A stretch of 20,084 bases of DNA. Source: Rhodoferax sp. GTDB lineage: Bacteria > Pseudomonadota > Gammaproteobacteria > Burkholderiales > Burkholderiaceae. The notes beneath the pieces were generated by a model that made no database searches, had not been told where the DNA came from, and saw only the letters and a list, made by a program, of their open reading frames with translations. This document shows positions 7,066-15,272 of this stretch, in pieces; the stretch's first letter is position 1; each line of letters begins with the position of its first letter. The position numbers and the translations under genes are program-made. The stretch lies in NCBI GenBank assembly GCA_020048295.1, contig JAIFMT010000240.1, forward strand, positions 1 to 20,084, written 5' to 3'.

Positions 7066-10000
7066 GGGCTGCTTTCCACCGGCATGCCCACAGCCTTGCC
7101 CGCTACAGTTGTGAGCGCGCGCGATTGCGGCGCCAGCGCGGGCCGGGCCTGGCGTTCCTTTTCTGCCTGGTATTCCTCGATGCTCAGGTTACGCAGTTTC
7201 GAGTCGCGCCCCTCGTCGTTGTGGACAAAGCCGACGCTCGCCACAAACGGCTCGATGATGTGAATCTTTTGCAGCGGTGTGACGATCAGCAGCTGCAAAT
7301 TAAGCTGGGCAAACAGTTGCAGCCCGTACTGCGCCGACTCGTCAGAGCCCCGGCCAAAGGCCTCGTCGATGACGACAAAGCGAAATGCCTTGGAGCGCAG
7401 CTCGCCCCACACCAGGCCAAATTGATACGCCAGGCTGGCCGCCAGGATGGTGTAGGCCAGTTTTTCCTTTTGCCCGCCAGATTTACCGCCCGAGTCCGAG
7501 TAGTGTTCATGCTCGCGCCCGTCTTCGCGCCAGCGCTCGCTGGCGGCAAAGACAAACCAGTTGCGCACATCGGTCACCCGGGCAGCCCAGCGGCGGTCTT
7601 GCTCGGTTTGGCCTTCGCGCCCGCGCAGGCGCTCGATGATGGCCTTGACCTGCAAAAACTTGGCCTCGGAATACTGCCCGTCATCGCTGGCAGCGCTGCC
7701 TGAGATGGCACCGTCCAGGCAGTGGCGCAGGTCGCTTTGAAAGTCGCGCACCTCGGCGTCCGGCGTGACCTGAGCCTGCAACTCGATAAAACGCCCGGGG
7801 TTGTAGTCAATCTGGGTGAGCGACTGGTTGATCAGCGCCAGGCGCTCCTTGATGGTTTCGCGTTCTTTGGCCAGCTGCGCGCTGAACTGCGCCACCTGGT
7901 TGATGGTGTTCTGGTTGAGCAACTCTTTGAACCGGATCTCAAAGCGCGGCAGGTCGTCGATTGTGAGCTGCTTGAGCAGAGCGCGAAATTCACCGGCAGC
8001 CGCCACGCTGGCATCGGCCTCTTGCGTGGCCAGCGGAAAGCGGTGGCGAAAACTGCGCATGGCATCGACGATTTTTTCCACCAGGGCGTTCGCCTTGCGC
8101 ACCTCAGAATCTATCAACTTTTGTAGCGCTTCGCGCATGTCCTGCTGGCGGTTGTCGCAACTTTCCAGGGTCAAAGACTGGCCGCCCAAAATTTGGCTGC
8201 GCCAGTGGTCGAGCCGCTGCTCCTGACTACGGCCCTCGGCCTCGGGAAGTGTGCGCGCGCCCAGCAAGGCCTGCGTCTGGGTTTGCAACGTGGTGATGTC
8301 GCTGACTTTTTGCTCGGTTTTGGCGCGCTTGTCGCGCTGCTCGCGGCTTAAACGCTCAGTTTGCAGTTGCGTTTCTTCCAGCTGCTGCAACTGAGTGGTC
8401 AGGGTTTGCAGCAGGTCGCTGGCGGATTCGATCTGGCGACGCTCGCTGTCCAGCGCGGCGGCCTCTGCGGCGGGCGTGGCCCAGTCCAGCTCGCGGTAGT
8501 CACGGTATTCCACCAGTTTGGCCAGCAGGGTCAGGCGGTTTTGGCACTGTGCCAACTGCTGCTGGCCCTGCGCGATCTGGCTGCCCAGTTGCGCCAATTG
8601 GGCTTCAAGCACCTTGCGTTTGGCATCGAGTGCGGCCAGCTTGGCGGCATTGCTCCAGCCCAGCACGTAGCGGCTGCGGTCGTCCAGCCGGTGGCGATCG
8701 TCTTTTTCGTGACGCTCGCCGCCGGATTTGATTTGCCCGGCGCGGCTGATGGCGCGCAGCTCGCGGCGAAATTGCTCCTGCGTGACGCAGCAGGCCACGT
8801 CAAAGCGCTGCGCCAGCTCGCGGTCCAGCCAGGCGTAAAACGGCGAGTCGGGCTTGACGATGAGCTTGCGCACCAGTGCGTCGGCGTGCAGGCTGGGAGC
8901 TTGCGCGCGCACGTCGAGGCGCACCCTGAAATACACCAGGCGGCCTTTCAGATGTGTCTGGTCCACCCATTGCGCCACCTGCGCGTACAGGCCGTCAGGC
9001 ACCAGCAGCGAGAGGGCAAAATTGTGCAGCAGGCGCTCAATGGCGCCTTCCCAGTCGCGCTGGTCGTCGCGCACCTCGATCAGCTCGCCGGCAAAGGGCA
9101 TGCTGTCTTCATCCAGGTCCAGCGCCTGGCACAGCTCGGTTCGCAAGCGAATAGCCTGCGCGTCGATGTTGTTGCGCCGCGCCTTCAGGCTGCTGATCTC
9201 GTCGCTGAGCAGGGCGTGCGCGCGCCGGCCTTGGCTCAGTTCAACGCTGCGCTCGGTCAGGGTGTTTTGCACCTCATCGGCGCGCGCGGTCTCGGTGGCC
9301 ATCATCTGCGTACAGGTTTGCTGCTGCGCCACCAGGTCTTCGGTGCTGGCCACTTGCAGCAGGTTCAAGGCGCGGCGCAACTCGTCGTAACGCGCGGCAC
9401 TGATGCGCCGGCGGCTCACCTCCTGCTGGCGCTGATGGATGTCGCGCGCCAGCTGGGCCAGCCGGTCGCCGCCCTGGGTGGCCAGCGCCTGGCGCAGGTC
9501 ACGTTCCTGCAGCCGTTGCTGCTCGCGCAGGTCTTCAAGCTTGGCGACCTTGGCGTGATCGCGCGCCAGGTCTTCGTTCAGATGCGCCAGGCGCTGCGCG
9601 ATCAGATCGAGCTTGATCTGACTGAAATAGGCCCGCAAGCCATCGCGGCAGGCGCGCAGTTCGTCGGCATCCGCCAGCAAAGCAGCGTGCTGGTCGCAGT
9701 CGGCCACCAGCGGTGTCAGCAGCGCCACCTGCTGCTTGGCCTTGAGCACGGCAAAGTGCGCGCGGTTCAGATCGTCAAAGTGGGCAATCAAGGCCGCCAC
9801 GCGCGGGGCCACGTCAAAGGGCTCCAACATGTGCTGGCGCACAAAATCGGTCAGGTTACCCACCGACTTCATCGACACGGTTTGCAAAAACAACTCCAGT
9901 GCCTGCTCGCTCAAACCGCCCAACAGGCGACGCGACAACGCGCTGTAGGGCGGAAAGCTGTCAAACAGCGCCACACCGGCTTTACGCAGGCGCTTCTTTA

Positions 10001-10541
10001 ACGGCTCGATGCTGCTGCCAAAGTGGCCAAAGTCTTCGGCAATACCCAGCGCGGACTCCGAAACCGCATAAAAGCGCTCGGGCTGGCCGGTGGGCTCGCG
10101 GCACCAGAACACCTGCGCCAGTGTCACCGTCTTGTCAAAGCCGGCGTTATGGAACACACCCAGAATGACCGAGAAACTGCGCGTGTCGCGCAGCGCCACC
10201 GGACGCGCGTTGCCGCTGACCTCGTGCCGCTCGGACTTGTAATAGCCCAACACATACGAGCGCAGCGTGCGCTCTTTGGCGTCGGCGCCAGCGGCCTTGT
10301 TGTAGGCAATTCTCTGGGCGGGCACCAGCAGCGTGGTCACCGCATCGACCAGCGTGGACTTGCCCGAGCCGATGTCGCCGGTGAGCAACGCGTTTTTGCC
10401 GTCAGGTTTGAAGGTCCAGACACGCTTGTCAAAGGTGCCCCAGTTGAACACCTCCAGGCGCATCAACCTGAAACCGGCCAGCGCACCTGGCGCGGCAAAG
10501 TCCAGCTCGGCGGTGCTGGCAACCGCATCCTTGTCACTCAT
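7062..10541 (-). CDS. jetC: Wadjet protein JetC (SMC/MukB-like ATPase)
   Basis: A 1159-residue SMC-like ATPase (COG4913-type), the motor of the Wadjet complex. The Walker A motif is GDIGSGKST at residues 55-63, after a typical RLEVFNWGTFD strand. The ABC signature SGGQKEK is at 1021-1027. The Walker B motif FVVIDEAFGRGSDES has D1059 and E1060. Between them lies a long Gln/Leu/Arg/Glu-rich stretch with heptad character (about 290-950), the coiled-coil arms, interrupted near the middle by a hinge-like segment. The conserved MKSVGNLTDFVRQHMLEPFD block follows the first ATPase lobe. The ATG at 10541 has GAGG 6 bases upstream, and the gene overlaps the end of jetB by 8 bases. The longer frame to 10844 is only jetB read in another frame. 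A 546-codon antisense frame here is a GC shadow. Confidence 0.95.
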   Translation of the reverse strand: MSDKDAVASTAELDFAAPGALAGFRLMRLEVFNWGTFDKRVWTFKPDGKNALLTGDIGSGKSTLVDAVTTLLVPAQRIAYNKAAGADAKERTLRSYVLGYYKSERHEVSGNARPVALRDTRSFSVILGVFHNAGFDKTVTLAQVFWCREPTGQPERFYAVSESALGIAEDFGHFGSSIEPLKKRLRKAGVALFDSFPPYSALSRRLLGGLSEQALELFLQTVSMKSVGNLTDFVRQHMLEPFDVAPRVAALIAHFDDLNRAHFAVLKAKQQVALLTPLVADCDQHAALLADADELRACRDGLRAYFSQIKLDLIAQRLAHLNEDLARDHAKVAKLEDLREQQRLQERDLRQALATQGGDRLAQLARDIHQRQQEVSRRRISAARYDELRRALNLLQVASTEDLVAQQQTCTQMMATETARADEVQNTLTERSVELSQGRRAHALLSDEISSLKARRNNIDAQAIRLRTELCQALDLDEDSMPFAGELIEVRDDQRDWEGAIERLLHNFALSLLVPDGLYAQVAQWVDQTHLKGRLVYFRVRLDVRAQAPSLHADALVRKLIVKPDSPFYAWLDRELAQRFDVACCVTQEQFRRELRAISRAGQIKSGGERHEKDDRHRLDDRSRYVLGWSNAAKLAALDAKRKVLEAQLAQLGSQIAQGQQQLAQCQNRLTLLAKLVEYRDYRELDWATPAAEAAALDSERRQIESASDLLQTLTTQLQQLEETQLQTERLSREQRDKRAKTEQKVSDITTLQTQTQALLGARTLPEAEGRSQEQRLDHWRSQILGGQSLTLESCDNRQQDMREALQKLIDSEVRKANALVEKIVDAMRSFRHRFPLATQEADASVAAAGEFRALLKQLTIDDLPRFEIRFKELLNQNTINQVAQFSAQLAKERETIKERLALINQSLTQIDYNPGRFIELQAQVTPDAEVRDFQSDLRHCLDGAISGSAASDDGQYSEAKFLQVKAIIERLRGREGQTEQDRRWAARVTDVRNWFVFAASERWREDGREHEHYSDSGGKSGGQKEKLAYTILAASLAYQFGLVWGELRSKAFRFVVIDEAFGRGSDESAQYGLQLFAQLNLQLLIVTPLQKIHIIEPFVASVGFVHNDEGRDSKLRNLSIEEYQAEKERQARPALAPQSRALTTVAGKAVGMPVESSP

Positions 10542-11319
10542 CTTGCGCCTCACTTTGCGCCAGGTGCGCCTGATAGGCCGCCAGCCGCGCGTCCAGGTCG
10601 GCCAGCCACTGGGCATCGACAAAGGCTTTGAGGATGCGTTGCACTTCGAAGTCTGGCGCGGCGTTGCGACCGCTGGCCACTTTGAGCTTGCGCACAAAAC
10701 CCAGCTCCACCAGCTTGCCCAGTTGCGCCTGCACCTGGTCCACCAGCCTTGCCTCATTGCTGTTGGCGGGTGAAAACACCCGCACCAGTTCCACCACCGC
10801 GTCCAGCGACAGCACCAGGCGGGTGTCGGCACCGCTGGCATCAAACTCGACCAGCTTTTTGCGCAGCAGCGCCAGCAGCAGGCTGAGCTGAAAGCTCAAT
10901 GGGCGCCGGGCCACCAGACGCAGCGGCCGGGGCGCAGAAGCATCCTCGGGCTCGGGGCGGGCTTTGAGGAAGGCGTAGCCCTCGGACTCATCGAGCAACA
11001 AATCCAGATTCAGCACCGCCACATAGTCGCGCACGCGCGCCTGCAGCTCGATCAGCGCCGCCCACAAGACCGGATCATCATCGCGGTAGAGCACGCTTTT
11101 GAGCAGCGGAAGCACCACGCTGGTGAGGTCTGGTGTTGCTGACGTTACATCACTTTTAATAGCTTCCTGCACAGAAGGGACAACGGACAGAGGCTGATTT
11201 GGCTCAAATTCTTTCACCTCGTCAAGCAAATCAGCAGATGCCGCCTTGGCCTGGCCCTGCGCCGCAGCGTCGCTCTGGCCAAACAAGTCGTCATCCGACA
11301 GCAGTGCGTTGGTTGGCAT
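10534..11319 (-). CDS. jetB: Wadjet protein JetB (DUF4194, MukE/KITE-like)
   Basis: A 261-residue winged-helix-type subunit that bridges kleisin JetA and motor JetC. The DUF4194 domain runs from about residue 68 to the end. It includes SVVLPLLKSVLYRDDDPVLWAAL..RDYVAVLNL, DESEGYAFLK, RRPLSFQLSLLLALLRKKL and the C-terminal winged-helix part LVELGFVRKL. The first 67 residues are acidic/low-complexity linker, and residues 41-55 are encoded by a sequence resembling the dispersed repeat. Two ATGs are possible. The one at 11325 overlaps the jetA stop but has AGGGA directly against it. The one at 11319 has the same AGGGA at a normal 6-base spacing, so I prefer 11319. Confidence 0.9.
   Translation of the reverse strand: MPTNALLSDDDLFGQSDAAAQGQAKAASADLLDEVKEFEPNQPLSVVPSVQEAIKSDVTSATPDLTSVVLPLLKSVLYRDDDPVLWAALIELQARVRDYVAVLNLDLLLDESEGYAFLKARPEPEDASAPRPLRLVARRPLSFQLSLLLALLRKKLVEFDASGADTRLVLSLDAVVELVRVFSPANSNEARLVDQVQAQLGKLVELGFVRKLKVASGRNAAPDFEVQRILKAFVDAQWLADLDARLAAYQAHLAQSEAQDE
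11159..11201 (+). repeat. Dispersed repeat copy 3, in-frame inside jetB
   Basis: The plus strand reads ATAGCTTCCTGC at the left end and GACAGAGGCTGATTTG at the right end, the same boundaries as the intergenic copies (ATAGCTTCAAGC... GGAGACCGATTT at 2111). On the coding (minus) strand it is read in frame as about residues 41-54 of JetB (NQPLSVVPSVQEAI), within the low-complexity linker ahead of DUF4194. The match is by eye and the middle is diverged. Confidence 0.42.
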
Positions 11320-11321
11320 GC

Positions 11322-12794
11322 TCATTCCCTGAGAAAAATAACGCGTGGCAAACGGGCCTGGCGCACGCCGTGGGCATTCGACCATTGCACGGCTTCAAGC
11401 ACGCTGTCGTCCACCACGGCTTGCGCGGATTCGCTGGCCAGTTGCAAATACGCCACCAGCTCGCCCAGGCCCTGTTGCAGCGGGTGCGTCTGGAGCACCT
11501 CGCCAAGCGTGACTTGCGCGCGCTGCTGCAACAGCTGACGCACCTGACCGGCCAGCTGCGCCTTGTCCACGCGCACCTGGTCGAACAGCGCGGCGGTGTC
11601 AAGGTCGCCGTCGCCCGCCAGCAGCGTGAGCTTGTCGAGCACCAGCTTGGCAGGCGGGCGGTACAGCGGGCGTTCCATTGGCAGGCTGACGCTGGGGCTG
11701 AGTTCGTCAATGGCCATGACATCACCCACCGGCGGCTGCGCGCGCAGCGCCAGCGCGCGCGCCTCAATGCTGCGTACCAGGTCCATGATGCGGCGGTTTT
11801 CCAGCCACGCCTGGTCGTCCAGAAATCGACGCAGCTGCTGCGACAGCAAGGCCACCGTGGCCTGCGCGTGCTCACCGGCATCGAGCCAGTCGTAATGCAC
11901 GCGCTTCAGGCGTGGATCGGGGTGCAGCTCGGCCACCGGCGGCAAGGCCATGACCTGCTGCAGCAAGTCGGTGAGTTCTTGCTGACGCTGCTGCGACATC
12001 AGAAAATCCCAAAACGCCCGAAAACTCTTGCCCTGGTCAGATTCGGCAATGGCATCACGCTCACCCAGAATGGCTTGCAGCAGCGTGCCTTTGGCCCCCT
12101 GCCACAGCGCAATGCGCTCGCGCACGCTGCGGTCGAGTGCGCGAAAGTTGTGCTCCACCTCGCGAAAGTCGGTTAGCAGCTCGCGTGCCAGCGCGCTGAA
12201 GTGCATGAAGCGCTCGCGCAGCGCAGTGTCGTCGAGCAGCGGCATGTCACCGGCCAGCACGCGGGCGATCTCGTCATCGATCGCCTCGCGGCGCTTGTGC
12301 AGTTCGGCCACGCGCAGCTGCGGGTCGGTCTCGCTGCCCTGGCGCATTTGCTGCAGCAGATCAAACAGCGTCAGCAGGCGTGACTCGGTGCCGACAAAGG
12401 CCCGCTCCGTCAGGCCCGCGAGCCAGCTCAAGGCGCGCTCGGTGGCCGGCGTCAGGTCAAAGTGAACTTCGTCGCTTGCGGGCGGATAAAACTTGCGCAG
12501 CCAGCCGCGCTCAGGGGCCGCCCAGTCGTTGAGGTAGTCGGATGCGCCCTTGGGAAACACCTGCTCGCCGAGCTGCTCGCGCAAACCAAACAGCGTGTCC
12601 TCGAGTGCTTCCACCAAGTCTGATTGCGCCATCACGCGCACGTTGGGTGTCACAAAGGTGCGCTGCAAAAAGCTGGCAATCAGCGGCGCGTGGTCGGCCA
12701 CCAGCAACCGCCACGCCGGGTGCTGGCGGCGCAGGGCATCCACGGTGGAGTAGTCGAGGTTAATAATGTGGCTCCAGAAACGGAAAACAGGCAC
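11322..12794 (-). CDS. jetA: Wadjet protein JetA (DUF3375, kleisin/MukF-like)
   Basis: A 490-residue protein of the DUF3375 family, the MukF-like kleisin that closes the JetC ring and recruits JetB. Conserved blocks are LDYSTVDALRRQHPAWRLL (13-31), DHAPLIASFL (34-43), EALEDTLFGLREQLGE, YLNDWAAPERGWLRKFYPP, HFDLTPATERALSWL, FVGTESRLLTLFDLLQQM, and a long helical middle with ERIALWQGAKGTLLQ. The frame opens at a TGA 15 bases upstream and the first usable codon is GTG at 12794. No strong ribosome binding site is seen. Family members often begin at the LDYST block, so the first 12 residues are uncertain. It starts 32 bases after the cobQ stop, with no visible promoter between. Confidence 0.92.
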   Translation of the reverse strand: MPVFRFWSHIINLDYSTVDALRRQHPAWRLLVADHAPLIASFLQRTFVTPNVRVMAQSDLVEALEDTLFGLREQLGEQVFPKGASDYLNDWAAPERGWLRKFYPPASDEVHFDLTPATERALSWLAGLTERAFVGTESRLLTLFDLLQQMRQGSETDPQLRVAELHKRREAIDDEIARVLAGDMPLLDDTALRERFMHFSALARELLTDFREVEHNFRALDRSVRERIALWQGAKGTLLQAILGERDAIAESDQGKSFRAFWDFLMSQQRQQELTDLLQQVMALPPVAELHPDPRLKRVHYDWLDAGEHAQATVALLSQQLRRFLDDQAWLENRRIMDLVRSIEARALALRAQPPVGDVMAIDELSPSVSLPMERPLYRPPAKLVLDKLTLLAGDGDLDTAALFDQVRVDKAQLAGQVRQLLQQRAQVTLGEVLQTHPLQQGLGELVAYLQLASESAQAVVDDSVLEAVQWSNAHGVRQARLPRVIFLRE

Positions 12795-12826
12795 AGGCCA
12801 CTGAGGTCAACGCAGCTGATGGTACG

Positions 12827-14368
12827 TCAGTTTGACTCAGAAAGGCCATGCAGCACGCCTGGCTCAAAGTGCTCTTCAACAAAGTCAGCCATGCGCTCAA
12901 ACACCGTCTCCAGAGTCGGCACCACGGCGTTCAGGCGTGCGCCAAACAGCGCTTGCAACGCGGCGGGATCTTCCAGCAGTCCGTGCAGGTAGATGCCCAG
13001 CACGTTGCCGGCCGCGTTTTGCCAACCCAGCCCATTGGGCAAAACCGCGCGCGCCACATCCCCGGCTTGCGCCATGGCCGGGTGCTGGGTGGTTTGCCCG
13101 TGGTGGATTTCGTAACCTGCAACCGACACGCTCGCCAGTGCCGACCACGGCGTGACAGGCGCGCCGCCCGAGGGCTTGGCGCCGTCGGTGGACGATCTCG
13201 TCCCTGCCATGTCAGCCACAAAGCTGACCCGCGTGTGACAGACGGTTTTGGCCGCAGCAAACTGCGTGACCAGCGCCAGCAGGCCCAGGCCTGGCGCGTT
13301 GCCGTCGATGCCGTGCGTGTCCACCAGCGCTTCTCCCAGCATTTGCAGGCCGCCACACACGCCCAGCACTGCACCGCCCTGCCCGGCGTGGCGCGCCACT
13401 GCGGCATCGAGCCCTTGCGCGCGCAGCCAGGCCAGGTCGGCAGCCGTGCTTTTGGAGCCGGGCAGCACCACCCAGTCCGATGCCGCCAAACCGGCCAAGG
13501 CGGCGGGCGAGCGCACCCACAGCAGGCGCACCCCGGGGATGTTTTTGAGCGGCTGGAATTCATCAAGGTTGCTGATGCGCGGGTAAGCGATGACCGCCAC
13601 CGTGAGATGCACCGCGCCTTGGTCATGGCTTCGGTCATCGAAAACACCGTCTTCCTCGGGCAAGCCATGTTGCCACCACATCGGCAACACCGCCACCGTC
13701 GGGATGCCGGTCAGATCCTGCAACATCTGCGGTGCCGGGGCCAGCAGACCGGCATCGCCGCGAAATTTGTTCAGCACAAAGCCCCGGATCAGCGCGCGCT
13801 CGGGTCCGGGCAACAGCGCCCAGGTGCCATACAGGTGGGCGAAGGCACCACCGCGGTCGATGTCGGTGACCAGCAGACAGGCGGCATGACAGTGCAGCGC
13901 CACGCGCATGTTGACAATATCGCTGTCATGCAAATTGATTTCGGCAGGTGAGCCCGCGCCCTCGATCACCACCAGGTCGTTCTCGGCGCGCAAGGCATCC
14001 AGCGCCACAACGATGTGCGGCCAGACGCGCTCACTGCGACCGCGCCACGGCATCGCCGTCAGCGCAGCGTCCACCTGGCCGAGCAGCACCACCTGACTGT
14101 GGGTGTCCGCCTCGGGTTTGAGCAGCAGCGGGTTCATGCGCACGTTGGGTACGGCTTTGGCGGCCAGCGCCTGAAAATATTGGGCCGAGCCGATTTCGCC
14201 CTGGCCGTTGTCGCTGGCCACCACCCGTGCGTTGTTGCTCATGTTTTGCGCTTTGAACGGTGCCACCTTGAGCCCCTGGCGCGCATAGTGGCGGCACAGC
14301 GCCGTGGCCAGCCAGCTCTTGCCAGCCCCGCTGGTGGTGCCCAGCACCATGATGCAGCGGGCGCTCAT
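12827..14368 (-). CDS. cobQ: Cobyric acid synthase (glutamine-hydrolysing)
   Basis: A 513-residue cytoplasmic enzyme that amidates the b, d, e and g carboxylates of adenosylcobyrinic acid a,c-diamide, using glutamine and ATP. The N-terminal dethiobiotin-synthetase-like ATPase has the P-loop GTTSGAGKS (10-18), then FKAQNMSNN, and ends near TDIDRGGAFAHLYGT. The C-terminal class I glutaminase has the catalytic Cys338 in VLGVCGGLQMLG and the His in GIYLHGLLED (H462). YEIHHG is also present. I take the ATG at 14368. A TTG three codons earlier (14377) keeps the frame open, and an internal ATG at 14350 is possible. It is preceded at 127 bases by btuD on the same strand and followed at 32 bases by jetA. 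Its presence implies corrinoid salvage or synthesis in this organism. Confidence 0.94.
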   Translation of the reverse strand: MSARCIMVLGTTSGAGKSWLATALCRHYARQGLKVAPFKAQNMSNNARVVASDNGQGEIGSAQYFQALAAKAVPNVRMNPLLLKPEADTHSQVVLLGQVDAALTAMPWRGRSERVWPHIVVALDALRAENDLVVIEGAGSPAEINLHDSDIVNMRVALHCHAACLLVTDIDRGGAFAHLYGTWALLPGPERALIRGFVLNKFRGDAGLLAPAPQMLQDLTGIPTVAVLPMWWQHGLPEEDGVFDDRSHDQGAVHLTVAVIAYPRISNLDEFQPLKNIPGVRLLWVRSPAALAGLAASDWVVLPGSKSTAADLAWLRAQGLDAAVARHAGQGGAVLGVCGGLQMLGEALVDTHGIDGNAPGLGLLALVTQFAAAKTVCHTRVSFVADMAGTRSSTDGAKPSGGAPVTPWSALASVSVAGYEIHHGQTTQHPAMAQAGDVARAVLPNGLGWQNAAGNVLGIYLHGLLEDPAALQALFGARLNAVVPTLETVFERMADFVEEHFEPGVLHGLSESN

Positions 14369-14404
14369 GGATGCCAACCCGGCAGGATATCTACTATAGG
14401 TTTG

Positions 14405-14447
14405 AGAGCTGATTGCGCTTGTCCTATAAGGGCTTGAGGCATATTTT
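14405..14447 (+). repeat. Dispersed repeat copy 4, in the btuD-cobQ gap
   Basis: The copy reads AGAGCTGATTGCGCTTGTCC, then TATAAGGGCTTGAGGC and ATATTTT. It shares the ten bases TATAAGGGCT with the copy inside btuD. It fills much of the 127-base gap (14369-14495) between btuD and cobQ and could act as a terminator or mRNA-processing hairpin. On the minus strand, TATAGT at 14398-14393 is a possible -10 for cobQ, but no matching -35 was found. Confidence 0.5.
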
Positions 14448-14495
14448 CCTTATAATTCAAAAGGTTTCTGCGGATCCAGCAGCTGCGTCAACAAA

Positions 14496-15272
14496 TCATT
14501 GGGGCAACGCAACCCACTGCCCGGCCAAGGGATGGATGGCGATGCGGTGGTCAAACACGGCTTCCAGCGCGCGGTGGGTGGCGGGGCTGGCACATGCACC
14601 CTGGTGGGTGATGCGTCCGGCGGCCATGATGACCATCTCGTCGGCGTGCAGCGCCATGGATATTTCATGCAAGACGCTGACCACGGTGACACCGGTCTGC
14701 AGCAGACAGCGCACCACGCACAACCAGTCGGCCTGGTGCGGCGGGTCCAGGTTGGCCAGCGGCTCGTCCATCAGCAGCACCCGGGCCTGCACCGCCAGCG
14801 CGCGCGCCAACAGCACGCGTTGGCGCTCGCCGCCCGAGAGTTGACCCAGACTGCGCTGCCGCCAGTCCCACGCCTGTGTCGATTTGAGCGCCATTTCAAC
14901 CGCTGCCAGGTCTTTGGCGTTGGGCGCAGCCAGCCAGTCCTGATGCGGCAGGCGGCCGAGCAGAGCCACATCCCACACCGTCAGATCGTCACCGGCCGAC
15001 TCGTTTTGCCCCAGCCAAGCCAGTTGCCGGGCGCGCTGGCGACCCGGCAAAGTCAGCAGCGGCTGCCCCAGCAGCGACACGCTGCCGCTGCACGGCAGCA
15101 AACCCGCCAGCACCTTGAGCAACGTCGATTTACCCGCGCCGTTAGGCCCGACAATGCTGCTCCAGCGTCCCTGCGGCAGGCTCAGGCTGAGGTCGTGGAG
15201 TATCTCGATATTTCCGATTCCAGCCCTTATACCATCTGCCTTGATAGCTATTGACGTTGTAGCATTTGTCAT
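14496..15272 (-). CDS. btuD: Vitamin B12 ABC transporter ATPase (BtuD/FecE type)
   Basis: A 258-residue ABC ATPase that powers B12 import through the adjacent FecCD-type permease. The motifs are Walker A GPNGAGKST (42-50), Q-loop Q89, signature LSGGE (145-149), Walker B VLLMDEP (165-171), and H-loop H202 in VLHEISMAL. The ATG at 15272 overlaps the btuC stop (ATGA). An upstream frame to 15317 lies inside btuC. Residues 7-22 (SIAIKADGIRAGIGNI) come from DNA that resembles the dispersed repeat, yet they sit where the first beta strands of the ABC core are expected. Assignment to B12 rather than iron-siderophore transport rests on the riboswitch, btuB and cobQ. Confidence 0.9.
   Translation of the reverse strand: MTNATTSIAIKADGIRAGIGNIEILHDLSLSLPQGRWSSIVGPNGAGKSTLLKVLAGLLPCSGSVSLLGQPLLTLPGRQRARQLAWLGQNESAGDDLTVWDVALLGRLPHQDWLAAPNAKDLAAVEMALKSTQAWDWRQRSLGQLSGGERQRVLLARALAVQARVLLMDEPLANLDPPHQADWLCVVRCLLQTGVTVVSVLHEISMALHADEMVIMAAGRITHQGACASPATHRALEAVFDHRIAIHPLAGQWVALPQ
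15208..15252 (-). repeat. Dispersed repeat copy 5, in-frame in the btuD N-terminus
   Basis: On the minus strand it starts AATAGCTATCAAGG, continues through TATAAGGGCTGGAATCGG and ends AAATAT. TATAAGGGCT is identical to the intergenic copy at 14405. It is translated as residues 7-22 of BtuD. The match is by eye and the two ends fit better than the middle. Confidence 0.45.

Noticed and set aside
8361..10001. 546-codon open frame antisense to jetC
   Set aside because: It lies wholly opposite the conserved SMC-like gene, is Gln/Leu/Arg-rich with no recognisable domain, and is the usual third-position-GC shadow.
11199..12176. 325-codon open frame antisense to jetA/jetB
   Set aside because: It spans two well-supported genes on the other strand and shows no domain.
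5824..12794. Recently acquired defence island
   Set aside because: No integrase, transposase, tRNA edge or direct repeats are seen, and base composition by eye matches the neighbours.
12848..13951. 367-codon open frame antisense to cobQ
   Set aside because: CobQ motifs run through the whole region on the minus strand; the opposite frame has no family features.
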